A DNA stretch of 64,000 nucleotides from Loripinus fragilis (taxonomy: Eukaryota > Mollusca > Bivalvia > Lucinida > Lucinidae). Position 1 is the first letter of the stretch. Each line of letters starts with the position of its first letter. The stretch is taken from NCBI GenBank assembly GCA_964019695.1, contig OZ026522.1, forward strand, positions 57,994,811 through 58,058,810, read 5' to 3'. This document shows positions 25,342 to 37,025 of this stretch, in pieces. The translations under genes were made by a program, and so were the position numbers. Below the pieces are notes generated by a model. It was not told the origin of the DNA. It searched no databases and saw only the letters and a program-made list of their open reading frames with translations.

Positions 25342-25555
25342 ACAAAGGGTTATTTGCTCAGTGGTAGAGTGCTTGACTCGAGACCGAAGGGCCGCGGGTT
25401 TGAGCCTCACCGGCTTCACTGTGTTGTGGTGCTTGAGCAAGACACATTTATCCTAGCTTAGTACTGGTTCAACCTAGGAAGACCTGTTCCTATATAACTG
25501 AAAGATTGTTGATGGGACGTAAAGAATCAAATCAAACAAAAACAAAGGGTTATTT
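25342..25555 (+). mobile_element. tRNA-derived SINE with 14-bp target duplication
   Basis: Same family as the SINE at 677, truncated inside box A (starts gctcagtggtagag). Box B is gggtttgagcc and the tail gttgatgggacgtaaagaa plus CAAA. The direct repeat ACAAAGGGTTATTT lies at 25342-25355 and 25542-25555, without a mismatch. Confidence 0.92.
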
Positions 25556-25890
25556 AGTGGGTTCAAAATTTAGGTAATTGAAATGTCAATGACCATGAAT
25601 GCCTGACTGCTGCATGGGCAATCATCAAACTCCCAGTAGTTAGTTGTTCCTAGAGATACAGTGCCAGAATACTTAATTATGGGTGTAAAAATTATGTAAA
25701 TTATAGTGCATGTAAAATGGAAATAAGAACTGAACACAGCTGTACAAATCAGTATTATAATATTTTCTCTGTTCCATGTGTTTTACAGATTTACGGTAAA
25801 CATTAGACGTCCATAACAACGTTGCGTACATAATGACATAATTATAATGTTTTTACGCCAGAAATGAGTTCAAAGTAATCTTAATGTCAC
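25556..25890. other. no recognisable feature
   Basis: Spacer, nothing assigned. Confidence 0.4.
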
Positions 25891-26056
25891 ATGATAAATA
25901 GGATCTAACATTCATGCTCTTGTATTATTGAATTTATCAAACTCGTTGGGAAAAAGAGATAAAATGCTCGGTAAGCCTCACATTTTATCTCTTCCTCAAC
26001 TCGTTTAATAAATTCAATAAAACATGAGCACATATGTAAGATCCTCTATTTATCAT
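25891..26056. mobile_element. foldback MITE
   Basis: Two arms of about 75 bp: tgataaataggatctaaca, atgctcttgtattattgaat, gagataaaatg are mirrored by cattttatctctt, attcaataaaacatgagca and ctatttatca. The loop is a few bases around 25972. The end words resemble the element at 4819. Confidence 0.8.
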
Positions 26057-26299
26057 ATGCTCAAAAGCTTTCTTTAAACTCCTATGCTCACGTATCGTAG
26101 TCGAGCAGCACTAGAAGTCTAAATTTTTTTTTGAATTTTCATCTAAATCCAAATTATATTATTTGTGTATGCCAGCAGGGAGGGCTCTAGTGAGTCAATA
26201 TGCCAAGACTCACCTCCCCTGAGCCTTCATTCCTCAACAATGCCAGAAGTACCAAAATCTCATATGCTGGCCCCAAAAATGAAACTTTGAAAATAAGTT
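26057..26299. other. no recognisable feature
   Basis: Short spacer, nothing assigned. Confidence 0.4.
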
Positions 26300-26470
26300 T
26301 AGATTAACAAAATTTTTCAGCCTAAAATTGTAAATATTTTCTTACCCATCAGTTTTAACATATGTTTTGGGTGCTCAAAAGAACCGTCTCATTGAGACGG
26401 TTCTTTTGAGTACTCACAACATATATTTTGCTTTCGAAATTAGAAAAACAATTTTTTGGTATGTACTCTT
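26300..26470 (+). mobile_element. palindrome-core MITE, copy 4
   Basis: Hairpin at 26374-26410 is a fully paired version (18-bp arms, single central T). Flanks match copies 2 and 5. Confidence 0.88.
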
Positions 26471-26490
26471 AACTAAAGTACTAAACTCTG

Positions 26491-27242
26491 GCTGTTAAGT
26501 TTTTAGACCTTATTTTTCGCAATAATTTTTTATCTTCTATTTTAGCAAAATGTGTTCACGACGAAAAGTATTCAGGAACATCTCCGCCAATTTCTCACAA
26601 TGGTTCCAACAGGTTCATCTGTGCTTAGATGCACTCTTTGAACAGTTTAAGCAAAGCGCAAATAAACCAAGTCCAAGATGTCAGTCAAAAAGTTACATTG
26701 CACCGCCCAAATTCAATTATTAAAGCGATGGATGGCTTATTCAAATATAATAGAAATCACGCCTGATTTGCTCGTGCTTTAAGCTAGTAGGGTCATCTCA
26801 AAACCTTTCATTTCATAGCACGCGCATAAGAGATAAATTGCACGTCATGCGATAATCCAGCCCTTTTTCCTACAAATGAGCCTGCTTTAAGTTGATTCTG
26901 CATATGCATGGTAAATTCTGAGTATGTTAACGGCACTTTTATGTTATGCACAGCCTTTGAAGAACGGGATATGCACCGCTTCCGAATAGTTTTTGAAACT
27001 ACCCCTTTCTGTCACGCCTATACGAATTTTACCTGCCAATAAAAGACTTAGAAATTTAGGACAAATTCAATTTATTGCAAAATCTTCATCTATATACACA
27101 AAAATCTGTTTGCGCCACAAGCAGAATACCTTTTGGAGAAGTTGGCAGAAAGTCTCCTCTACAACTTTCATCGCGAACACAATTTGCTAAAATTGAAGAT
27201 AAAAAAGTTATTGCAAAAAATTAGATCTAAAAACTTAACAGC
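26491..27242. mobile_element. 752-bp MITE with long inverted arms
   Basis: The ends GCTGTTAAGTTTTTAGA and TCTAAAAACTTAACAGC are inverted repeats, possibly with a CTGG duplication. The arms carry cgccaatttctc against gagaagttggc, and the core holds cgatggatggctt and gcacgtcatgcga. The same arms and core recur at 54199-54981. No transposase. Confidence 0.82.
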
Positions 27243-27728
27243 TGGAGTTTAGCTGAAATATGCACATGCATCACATGCTTGACGAGTGACAATGATGCAA
27301 AAGACCAGTCCAGTAAGGCCATCATTGATTATCTACTCAATAAGTCTTTTATTTTCTGATAGATGATCTGTTCAGATAGAGCCTTCCTATCATAAAGTAC
27401 AGTTCATTCAAGTAAAGATAATGCAATTTCTTAAGATTAATTTCTGTGAATTATTCTGTAATATAGCTGTGGGCAACTTAATAAAAGAGCTCTTCATATT
27501 GGTGTCTCCAAACAAGTTCAATACGGAAGCTTTGATATGAGGTTTTCTTTTTATCTTGATAAATATATTATGAAAAAAGGGAATCATGTACAAATATATG
27601 TGTTTACATTTTCAAAGCAAGTCTTTTGTGAATTTTAGATTTTCGTAACAGTTCAAAATCTAATGAACAACAGAAATATTTATATGGTTTACAGCTTTCA
27701 AGCTCACTTGCACGAAGCTTCAAACAGC
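27243..27728. other. no recognisable feature
   Basis: Spacer, nothing assigned. Confidence 0.4.
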
Positions 27729-27958
27729 TACTGTCCTGCCAGCCAAGAGTGACAGTGACGTCATGTTTTGTTAACAATTGTTAAGTAAAACATTAACTTG
27801 TGCACTCAACTTAAGCTAATGCGAATCAATAGATCACATGTGTATTAATCCTATCCTGCGGATATGATTAATACACAAGTGATCTATTGATTTTAAGTCC
27901 CTGAGAACTTTGTAAACAAAACATGATGTCACTGTCACTCTTGGAATGCAGGACAGTA
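27729..27958. mobile_element. MITE with CTGTCCTG ends and TA target
   Basis: The ends tactgtcctgcc and ggaatgcaggacagta form an inverted repeat continued inward by aagagtgacagtgacgtcat/atgatgtcactgtcactctt and gttttgtt. A second inner palindrome is ...gatcacatgtgtattaat against attaatacacaagtgatc... The flanks are TA, as for Tc1/mariner-mobilised MITEs. Confidence 0.82.
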
Positions 27959-28079
27959 ATTTATCACCACTAATGTGACAATGAAGCTGTGATTAACAGT
28001 GAGCCATACCTGGTTTGCATGTGCAAAACAAGCCTTTTGTCTGCTTCATTGGCTGTCTGAATTTGACTACAGGACAGTT

Positions 28080-28170
28080 ACATTGAACGACCATTTTGTC
28101 TAAGAGCAATTTGGTCGAATGACTATTTAGTCTACAGATTTCATCTAAGCGACAGTTCATCTAAAAAGCT
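28080..28170 (+). repeat. GTCTAA/GGTCGAA subterminal motif cluster, left
   Basis: Short repeated words (ccattttgtctaag, caatttggtcgaatgac, atttagtctac, tcatctaa) resemble, in inverse orientation, those at 36400-36560. Together they could be the ends of an 8.5-kb DNA transposon into which the LINE at 29047 later inserted. This is inference only. Confidence 0.4.
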
Positions 28171-28444
28171 TTAAAAGTTATGCAATGTGTGACACTTCGA
28201 AGAAAATTTGCATGCAAAAACATGACCCTTGCAATGATTTACCACGTTAACTCTGATTTTTTGTTATCGGCACGCTTGATTAATTGTCTATATTACAAGA
28301 GAAAATACCACCAAATCAACGAGAAAATTGCCAGAATTGTGGAAGAGCCTCAGGTCTGACCCCCACTTGAGTACCTTCGAGGCTGGCATACAACATGTGA
28401 TGCTGAAAACCCTGTATTCCTTAAAGTAAGAAAGAAGGCAAAGA
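28171..28444. other. no recognisable feature
   Basis: Spacer between the motif cluster and the candidate exon. Confidence 0.35.
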
Positions 28445-28740
28445 TCAGGAATCAATACAATTAAGCACCACACCTGACCCAGGATACCCTGGAGAGTCTC
28501 TACCACCTTGCCGCACTTCACACAGGGGACGATATTGATTGTAATACTTGTCTCCTCTGGGAGTGCTAAGAGTAGGACCCACCAGTTTGCCGTGGGTGGC
28601 TTTCTCGTAACTCGAAGGGGATGGCCTGGAAGACTGAGAGCATGCAGAATATGGACGTTTATAAATTCTGTATGACTCAACACGTCTCTTTGGCCTCTTT
28701 GTCGGGGTAGACTGAGGTGGAAACACGGCCTGGTGTTTCT
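28445..28740 (-). CDS. possible exon of unknown protein
   Basis: On the minus strand an open frame (about 93 codons, ending at 28445) is clearly GC-richer than its surroundings. It is preceded by a pyrimidine-rich acceptor-like tract (ttttttttacattttcag, about 28775-28758). It encodes a basic, Ser/Pro/Tyr-rich peptide with KRPKRRVESY near its start and CEVRQGGRDSPGYPG near its end. An overlapping frame on the same strand (28288-28755, 155 codons) is also open. I recognise no domain. There is a tag stop between the acceptor and the frame, so a second acceptor (ccaattag) would be needed. It could be a transposon exon given the flanking motif clusters. Weak. Confidence 0.22.
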
Positions 28741-28775
28741 AATTGGCTTTGTCATGCTGAGCCCCAGGATTCTGA

Positions 28776-29046
28776 AAATGTAAAAAAAAAATATTTCTTA
28801 TATCTTCGTTCTATAGTATCGTTCTGATGCCAACCATGTGTCCATTATCTTAAACTTTCTTTCTTTTATAAAATAATCCTGGAAGGCAGTGGCTTAACGG
28901 GTCAATTGTGCAGATTCTATTTGTGCAAGTATACCTTCTATGTATCTCTAGCACTGGAGATTTGAAATCCACTCCATTAAAGTGCTCCCTTGTTGGGCTC
29001 CACGGTGGGTGGGGAGCATGGAGGATGAATCAAACAACTAAACTAC
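28776..29046. other. LINE 5' region or spacer
   Basis: Lies directly upstream of the I-group LINE ORF1. The LINE 5' end could not be fixed within it. Confidence 0.35.
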
Positions 29047-30400
29047 ATGGCTAAACAAAAAGCAAAAAAACGTCACATAGCAAATTCAGATACTGACTCT
29101 GAAAACTCGTACCCAGCTTCTCAACCAACTAAATCAAGTTCGTCAAGTTCGTCTACCTCAACCAAAAAACCTTATGTACCCAGATTTTTAATAATCCATT
29201 CAGAAAAAGAAGGAGAGACTATTTCTTCTCTTTCTCCGTTTGTTGTACATAAAACCATAATGAGCATTGCAGGAGAACCAAAGAGCATAAAGAACCTAAG
29301 GTCTGGTGATCTTTTGATACAATGTGCTAAAGAAGCACACGAAAAAAATCTACTACAGATGAAGACATTTTGTGGTCTAAAGTGCTCCGTGACACCCCAT
29401 TCATCCTTGAACACATCCAAGGGTATTATTCGCTGTCCAGCCTTGAACAGAGTGACAAGCGATGATATCAAGGAAGGCATGGTTGAACAGGGAGTTACTG
29501 ATGTACGTAGAATCACTGTACGTCGTAATGGTGATACAAAATTAACCAACACATATGTTCTTACATTTAACTCACCTACCTTACCTACAGTTGTTAAAAT
29601 AGGCTTTATGCAAGTGAAAGTAGATGTCTATATACCAAACCCACTTAGATGTTACAGTTGTCAAGTGTTTGGTCACCACGAAAATAAATGTGGTAGACAC
29701 CCTGTATGCATGCTGCAACTGCGGTGAGCCTAAACATTGTGGACCATCTGGCGTGTGTGACAAACCAGCCAAATGTGTCAACTGCTCAGGTGATCACCCT
29801 GCAAACTAGAAGCAATGCCCACAATGGGAGAAAGAGAAGAAAATTCTCAAAATCAAATGTGAAAACAACTTATCATTTCATGATGCTCGTAAACAATACG
29901 AGCAATTTTACACAGGTCAAACTTATGCAAGTGCTGTAAAACCAGGCACTTGCAACAAATCTACACTAACTGACAACAAGAGCACACAGACGGATGACAG
30001 CTTTACGGAATACTTAAAACAGACAACAGAGAAAACACAAGGTACAAAGGAAATAGTAACACATCTCCTCATCCAGGAAAAAGTAACTCCTCTCATTCTG
30101 GGCCAGCCCTTAAGGGGGCGACCTTAGAAATGATAAAGAAAGATGAGAAGAAGAAAAAAGAAGAGAAAGACAAACTTAAAAAACAACAAAAAGAAGAAAG
30201 AAAACAGCAATGGCAAAAAGAACAAGCACAGAAAGAAAAAGAACAGAAAAAGCAAAACAAGCTGAAAAGAATCCATATTCTGCGTTTGCTGAAAAAGATG
30301 ACGAGGAGGTGTGTATGGAAGAGGAGTCTGTGGTATTCACAGACTCTTCTTCCAGTGACCATCTCCCTAAAGGCACACTGCCAAGATTACCAGTAAATAA
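29047..30400 (+). pseudogene. I-group LINE ORF1 (gag-like, zinc knuckles)
   Basis: The first 226 codons (29047-29727) are open: a Lys/Ser-rich start, an RNA-binding-like middle and the zinc knuckle CYSCQVFGHHENKC (CX2CX4HX4C). A frameshift near 29700 moves the next Cys cluster (CCNCGEPKHCGPSGVC, then CVNCSGDH) into another frame, and a tag stop follows at about 29807. A lysine/glutamine-rich tail continues to about 30400. ORF1 products of this type coat LINE RNA in the cytoplasm. The gene lies 60 bp before ORF2. It is broken by at least one frameshift and one stop, so this copy cannot make the protein. Confidence 0.8.
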
Positions 30401-30460
30401 ATAATGGAGGGTTTCAATCTAACCATTATTTTAGTACTTCTTTTAATATTATTTTCAAGT

Positions 30461-33400
30461 ATGGATTTTAAACATAAAATTATTCAATGGAATTGTCGAG
30501 GTTTGAAACCTAATTATAATGAAGTATCTCTATTGATTTCCGAATATAATCCATCTGTATTTTGTTTTCAAGAGACATTTCTTAAACCAGATGATAACAT
30601 CTCATTACGAGGTTTTAATATATATAACTATGTTCATACTGATTGTCTGAGGCCCTCTGGTGGTGCCTCAATATTTGTAAAATCATCTTTCCCACAAAGA
30701 AAGATTGATTTACAAACAGAATTACAAGCAACTGCTGTTTCTGTTACTCTAGACAGAGAAATAACAATATGTTCTGTATATATTCCTCCATCCTTTTCTC
30801 TTACGAGGGATGATCCTAAAGTTCTGATCCTGGCGTGATATCTCTGTAACCAGAAATGCAACACACCTGAAAATGGTACCAAATAAAAATATATTCTTTG
30901 TCTATACACCGCTTTGACAAGTTTTATATAACTTGAAGGAGCGGCCAGAAAACTATCCCAAAACAGCCATACCCGCAATGCACTGACCTCTCAGGCAGAC
31001 TGTGCATAAAAGGGACCTCACAATTTAGACAGGAGCAGTCTCAGCAATTCATATTTAAGGCTGCACAATGTTCATACAGAAGTCAATATGTCCTGTATAT
31101 TTTGTGAAGTTTCTATATGATCTCCGTTACCTAGACCCTTAAATGTATGGCTATGCAACTGTCAGCTATAATCAAATTTTGGACCACTTGAAATTATGAC
31201 TGGCCCATACTTCAGTAAAACAGCTGCTTTAAAGGTAAAAAATATTTTAGGCAATCTTAGATGAGCTGACTTATGTCTGAAGCAATCATGAATAGTCCTT
31301 ATCGTCGGAGACTGATAGTAGCCCACATTAGAAAATTAAAACGAGTCCACAAATAAGGCCAATATTTTGAGGTACACAAATTTGCATGTGTATATCTAAA
31401 AACAAAACCCAATCAATTGTCGAAATGTGCCCTTTATCGTAAAATGATGCAATATGGGATTAAACTGAGCACAGAGCATCGGTCTGAAACCAATATCAAT
31501 TTTAGAAAATCTTATTTAAAATCACTCATTTTTTAAATAAAAATTAAAGGTTTTACAATATCCCAGTTAAGATTAAGATATTTTGTTATCAAAACAATAC
31601 TGGTCTTAAATATTTTGCCGATATTAGGTTTGGCATGTTTGTAGTCCAAATCAATAGACAAAAGAAGAATGTTCTCTGAAATGTAAATTCTGCAATATAC
31701 TCAAAATGACGTAATTGTCAATTTCAATGACCACATACAAATCGCGCACTGTGCTTTAAACATTGAATCGACACAACCTGCCGCCATTCTTACGTTTTAA
31801 TTGACTTTATAAGTAACAAAAAACTAAAAAAACATTGCAGTTTTACTTTGTAGTTTTAAAGATGCGGGGCTTGAAAGATTCAGGTTCAAATTCTATTATA
31901 ATCCTATAACATGAAAACAGGCCAGTGGTATGGAGTGGACCATATATATTGTGCTGTAATTATTTAACGAAACAGTACAGCGAGAAAATACTAGCATCAT
32001 TATAAAGGTCAACGTTTGTTCGTTTAAATGGTGCATGGTATGCCTCTCAAAAATGTCTCTGGACAAAGCTACAAGGCAACGATCAGAACTTTTGGATCAT
32101 CCCTCGTAACTCGCAACAATTGGACAATTTACTGCAACAACTTCCTTCTCCTTATATCTTATTAGGTGACTTCAAGGGTCACAATATCCTCTGGGGTGGT
32201 CAAAACAATGATTCCAGAGGTGAACTTATTGAAAATTTCATTACAAAGAATGACATTTGTATTATGAATGATAAGTCTTATACTTATCATTCTCCAAGTA
32301 CAAAGTCTTTTACATCTATTGATCTTTCCTTCTGCCATCCATCACTGTTTCTTGATTATAATTGGTCTGTATGTGAAGACCAACACAATAGTGATCACTT
32401 CCCTATCATCATTGAACAGAACACTTTTTCCACTGAGGATCACAATCCAAAGTGGAAATTAAATAGAGCCAACTGGGATCTATTTAATACTCTGTGCACT
32501 GGTAAATTGGTGCCAGAAAACTTCAAAGAATCTTCTGATCCTATAGCTGATTTTACCTCCTCTCTTATCGAAATATCTAAAGAATGTATTCTTCAAACTT
32601 CGACAAATCCAACTAAAAGTAATCCATGGTACAATGACGACTGTAAAGAAGCAATTAAACAGCGCAAACAAGCTCTATCTAAATTCAAAAGATCTCCAAA
32701 TACCAACAATTTCAATGACATCAAAGTATTTAGAGCTAAAGCCCGTAGAACAATTAAACTTTCGAAGTGTAAGTCGTGGAGATCTTATGTTTCGAAAATC
32801 AATCATAAAACACCTTTAAAAAGGTTTGGGATATGATGAGAAAAATCTCTGGAAACACAAATCCCCCAGTTACACACATTTAAACATGGTGGGTACTGAC
32901 AGCAAAGCAACTTCGACATTGCTGACACTTTAGGAGAAACTTTTTGTCACAATTCATCATCTTTCAATTACTCTGAATCCTTCAGAAAGATTAAAACCCA
33001 ACAAGAGAAAGTTAAATTGAATTTTAAATCACAAAATAATGAAATTTATAACAAAGATTTTAATTTAGATGAATTAGTTGAAGCTATTCAACTATCACAT
33101 GACTCAGCCACGGGTCCTGATGAGATCCACTATCAAATGCTTAAACATCTCCCAGATACTTCTCTTGAAACTCTTTTGAATATATTTAATTACATTTGGA
33201 CTACTGGTAAATTTCCAGAAGATTGGACCTTAGCAACCATAATCCCAATTCCCAAACCTGGGAAAGATCCTGCGGAACCTAATAGTTATAGACCTATAGC
33301 TTTAACAAGTTGTCTATGTAAAACACTTGAAAGAATGATAAATAAAAGACTTACTTGGTTTTTAGAATCCAATAATCATATATCGCGGTTCCAGTCTGGT

Positions 33401-35453
33401 TTCAGATCTGACCGCAGTACAACTGATAATTTAGTTAGATTGGAAACCTTCATACGTGATGCCTTTATTAAAAAGGAACATGTAGTTGCTGTGTTTTTTT
33501 GGATTTGGAAAAAGCTTATGATACCACGTGGAGATATGGCATTTTAAAAGATATCCACAAACTATGATTAAGAGGTAGACTTCCTACTTTCATTGAAAAC
33601 TTCCTTGCAGACCGCACCATGCAAGTCCGAGTTGGCTCCTCTCTGTCTGACTATTATGACCAGGAGCAAGGTGTACCTCAAGGGGGCGTTCTATCTACAA
33701 CACTTTTTAGTATCAAAATTAATGATATTGTGAAATGTTTAGGTAATCTTACTGATTGCTCATTATACGTTGACGACTTCTGTATCTGTTATCGTTCGAA
33801 AATCATGCCGACAATTGAACGTCAACTACATTAAATTTGAATAAGATTGAAAGTTGGGCAACAAGCAATGGCTTTAAGTTTTCCAAATCAAAAACACAGT
33901 GTGTACATTTCTGTCAGTTGCACAAGCAACATGATGATCCGGTTTTACATTTATATGGATCACCTATTCCAGTTGTTGAGGAATCTAAATTCCTTGGCAT
34001 TTTATTTGATAGAAAACTCAGTTTTATACCCCATATTAAATATCTCAAAGCTAAATGTTTAAAAGCATTGAATCTTTTAAAAGTGCTTTCCCATACCTCT
34101 TGGGGTGCAGACCGAACTACACTTCTAAAGCTGTATCGGTCTCTAGTCCGGTCAAAATTAGACTATGGCTGTATTATATATGGCTGTGCACGAAAATCAT
34201 ATCTTCAAATGCTTGATCCTATACATAACCAAGGACTTAGATTAGCTTTAGGGGCTTTTAGAACTTCTCCTGTTGCTAGTCTCTATGTGGAAGCAGATGA
34301 ACCATCACTATACTCACGAAGAAACTCTCTTTGCAATATGCTATAAGGCTTGCTGATAACCCATCAAATCCTGCTCATGAAGTTACATTCCCACCAAAAA
34401 AAATTATGTTAATTTATATGAACAAAAACCTAAAGCTATTTAATCATTTGGCATCAGAATTTCACCACTCTTAGAATCTGCCAATATCAAACCACAAAAT
34501 ATTGAAAAACATTTTACACCAAATATTCCAGCTTGGTGTATGAAACCACCTGAAATACTTTTTGATTTACATTCCGGGAAAAAATCTGAATCAAATCCAC
34601 ACATATTAAAAGATGATTTCAGGAAAATGCAAAGTAGTTATAAGAATTACCAACAAATTTATACTGATGGGTCAAAGGAAGACTCAAAGGTTGGTTGTGC
34701 TGTTATATCAGACAACCATAGTAATATGCAACGTATACCTGACGATTCATCAATTTTCACTGCTGAAGCCAAAGCAATTGATCTAGCTTTAGATTTCATT
34801 AGCACTTGTGATGCTAACATTAAATTTATTATATTTTCTGACTCGCTTTCTGTATTATAAGCAATGAACCATACCAGTTCAAAGAATCCACAGATTCAGA
34901 AACTTTTAGAAAAATGTCATGAGCTTTTAGCTTATAAAGAAATTGCTCTCTGTTGGATTCCTAGTCATATAGGTATCCAAGGGAATGAGATGGTAGATAA
35001 GCAAGCAAAAACATCGCTTTCATTAGAACCAACTTCTTTTAAAATTCCATTTTCCAATTTTAAGCCATCTATCAATAAATATATCTTGGAAGAATGGCAA
35101 ACTTCATGGAATATAACAGCATTGGTAACAAACTTCTTGACATCAAACCAACTATTGGTGAATATCAATCAGTTGTTCGAAACATTAGAAGAGGAGAAGT
35201 AGTTTTAGCTCAACTCCGCTTAGGTCATACAAGAGTCACTCATTCATACTTACTACAAGGTGAAGAGCAGCCACAATGTGTTGGTTGCGATGCACCATTC
35301 ACTGTATGTCACTTCCTTTTGGAATGTGGCGATTTAGCACAAGTGAGAAATAATTGCTTCCATGTTGATAACATGAAAGAATTATTTCAAGATATACATA
35401 TTGATAGTATTATGACATTTTTAAGACAAATAAATCTTTTTAACAAAATCTAA
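30461..35453 (+). pseudogene. I-group LINE ORF2: endonuclease, reverse transcriptase, RNase H
   Basis: ORF2 opens at 30461 with MDFKHKIIQWNCRGLK, the start of an APE-type endonuclease. The domain is cut at 30803 by a mariner-type insertion and resumes at 32109 (LLGDFKGHN, then HNSDHFP). The RT follows: NSYRPIALTSC at 33280, GFRSDRST, a frameshift at about 33500, then EQGVPQGGVLS and the catalytic YVDDF at about 33770. An RNase H domain sits at 34660-35010 with DGS, TAEA, SDS and GNEMVDKQA holding the four acidic residues. A CHFLLEC motif near 35320 closes the protein. Stops or frameshifts at about 32836, 33547, 33834, 34346 and 34860 disable it. Endonuclease plus RNase H in one ORF2 points to the I/Nimb group. 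Confidence 0.88.
30804..32106. mobile_element. mariner-type element, non-autonomous, 1303 bp
   Basis: Terminal inverted repeats of 26 bp, one mismatch: CGAGGGATGATCC...GTTCTGATC at 30804-30829 and the complement at 32081-32106. The flanks are TA on both sides (30802-30803 and 32107-32108). Removing the element with one TA rejoins the LINE endonuclease frame exactly. The length is that of a full mariner, but I find no D,D34D transposase frame, so the inside is either decayed or replaced. Confidence 0.9.
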
Positions 35454-35776
35454 TTGCTATTTTTAAAATCATGTTTTGTTTTACATTTGTATCAGACCAT
35501 AATACAGATTTTTTAATGTTGTATTCTGTTCAGTTAAAGAACATGTACAGTTATCTGAATAGCTCTTTGAAACTGTCAGATATTGTACGTGGTCTCTCCT
35601 GTCAACAATCGTATTGCAACTAATTATCATTATACAAACTCATCATCATCTTTCCTTTTATTTTATCTTATAAATTGTTACTTTTTCCATCTTCATCATG
35701 TTTAGTTTAATACCGTCTGACGCTAATGACCCACAAGGGTTGATGCGTCATTAAGAACCAAACAAACAAACAAACA
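35454..35776 (+). mobile_element. I-group LINE 3' UTR and tail
   Basis: Non-coding tail that ends gggttgatgcgtcattaaga then (ACCA)AAC repeats (AACAAACAAACAAAC). There is no poly(A). The terminal 30 bases resemble the tail of the SINEs at 677 and 25356. Confidence 0.75.
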
Positions 35777-35789
35777 ATGACCCAGGATA

Positions 35790-36250
35790 CCAATGGGAAA
35801 GTGACAATGTCACAATAAGACATCACAAACCAGAGCCAAGAGGTCAACTCTTTCCAGCAGGTGACCACAAGGCATCAACAAACAGACGTGCATGAAAGCA
35901 TAACAAAACAAGACAAAATAACACAAATGATCCACAAAAGAAGCACCGCCTTGGAATGGTCAGTAAAAATATTTTACTGGAGGGCTTAAACAGGTTTAAC
36001 GGTGCAACAATCTCACCCTTAGTTCAGATGTGGATCAAGACAGTTCAGATGTGGATCAAGACACAAAGATGTTTGGTTTGCATGAAAGACCCCTAACTTA
36101 TCAATGCATCATCTCCTAGAACATATAAATCAAGATATGAAAAGGAGATAAAGCAAAGATAAGGACTCAACAGTAAATAAAACTGAATACCGGAGCAAAA
36201 TAAATCCAACAGGTAAACCCCAGTGGGCCTGACATCAGCCAGAGCATCAG
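35790..36250 (+). repeat. dispersed repeat shared with 17880-18356
   Basis: Contains caccgccttggaatgg, ttactggagggcttaaac, caatgcatcat and cagtgggcctgacat in the same order as the copy at 17880-18356. Class and ends not resolved. There is a local tandem duplication of agttcagatgtggatcaaga at 36020-36060. Confidence 0.55.
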
Positions 36251-36399
36251 GAAAAACATTTGAGTTGTACTGATATTATTGGTTGCATTAAATTATAGCT
36301 TTTTATTCTGTTCTGTTCAAGCATGCCATTGCAAAAATATATGTAGAGTTGCTTTGCTTTCTTAGGAGAGATGTAAACACGATTATTTCTTACAATTTT

Positions 36400-36560
36400 C
36401 TTTTTTCTTATACAATTTTTCGACCAGATGTTAGAGTTAGTCGAAATGGTCATTTGATGATATGGTTTTAGATGAAAAAAAATTCAATGTGATGGTCATT
36501 CCATGATGTGGTTCTTTTGACGAAATGCCAAAGTGGTTTTAGACGAAGTGTCATGGATCC
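36400..36560 (-). repeat. GTCTAA/GTCGAA subterminal motif cluster, right
   Basis: Repeated words gtcgaaatggtcatttgatg, ggttttagatga, tttgacgaaatgcc and ggttttagacgaagtg read, on the minus strand, like the cluster at 28080-28170. Possibly the right end of a large DNA transposon. Confidence 0.4.
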
Positions 36561-36949
36561 CTGATTTCATGCTGGCTGTTCTGTTGCTCCATTTTACACA
36601 CCAACAAAATTTTTAAAGACATATGCGGCTATTTCCAATGCGCACCTTTCCCGCGTCTGCAAACGGAGAAAGTTGTCTGGGTCCTGTCTTTTGACCCTTA
36701 ACGGATTCGGATCAACACAGCTTCTGATATTCTTATGTCATATTGGTGTTCCGACATTTTCTTCACAAAATAACTAATTAAAGTGTGTTCGAAATATCTA
36801 TTGACATCTTTTCAGAACTGATCGTCTCAGCACTAAAGACAGATAAATGTAGCTCAGTCGAAATCAAACGACGTACACAATAACCCTGGTTACGAATACG
36901 ATAGTGGCCGAGTCTTTACTATTTGTATGGTTATTTCGAGCGGCACACA
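36561..36949. other. no recognisable feature
   Basis: Spacer, nothing assigned. Confidence 0.4.
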
Positions 36950-37025
36950 ACCTGACCTCGTGGCCTAGTGGTTAGCGTGTCTGGCTACAAAGCCAGAGGA
37001 CCAGGATCGATTCCCGGATGCGCAC
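36950..37025 (+). mobile_element. tRNA-like sequence, probably a SINE head
   Basis: Box A is tggcctagtgg and box B gatcgattccc, with a clear ctggc/gccag anticodon stem. The first seven bases (gacctcg) do not pair with the expected 3' acceptor (atgcgca) and the T stem has a mismatch, so a functional tRNA is unlikely. A T-rich run (gtgttttttc) follows at about 37040. Confidence 0.55.

Noticed and set aside
30093..30396. Lys/Glu-rich frames around 30130-30396 as an independent gene
   Set aside because: They are the charged C-terminal tail of the LINE ORF1 and its shadows on the other strand.
30634..30978. 114-codon minus frame as a mariner transposase remnant
   Set aside because: More than half of it overlaps the LINE endonuclease on the opposite strand, and no D,D34D or DNA-binding motif is visible.
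28477..35800. Shared word tgacccaggatacc at 28485 and 35780 as a target duplication of the LINE
   Set aside because: Only 14 bases match, it lies about 560 bp from the LINE start, and a match of this length is expected by chance in a 64-kb window.
36950..37025. Functional tRNA gene
   Set aside because: Box A, box B and an anticodon stem are present, but the acceptor ends do not pair and the T stem is imperfect. SINE head preferred.
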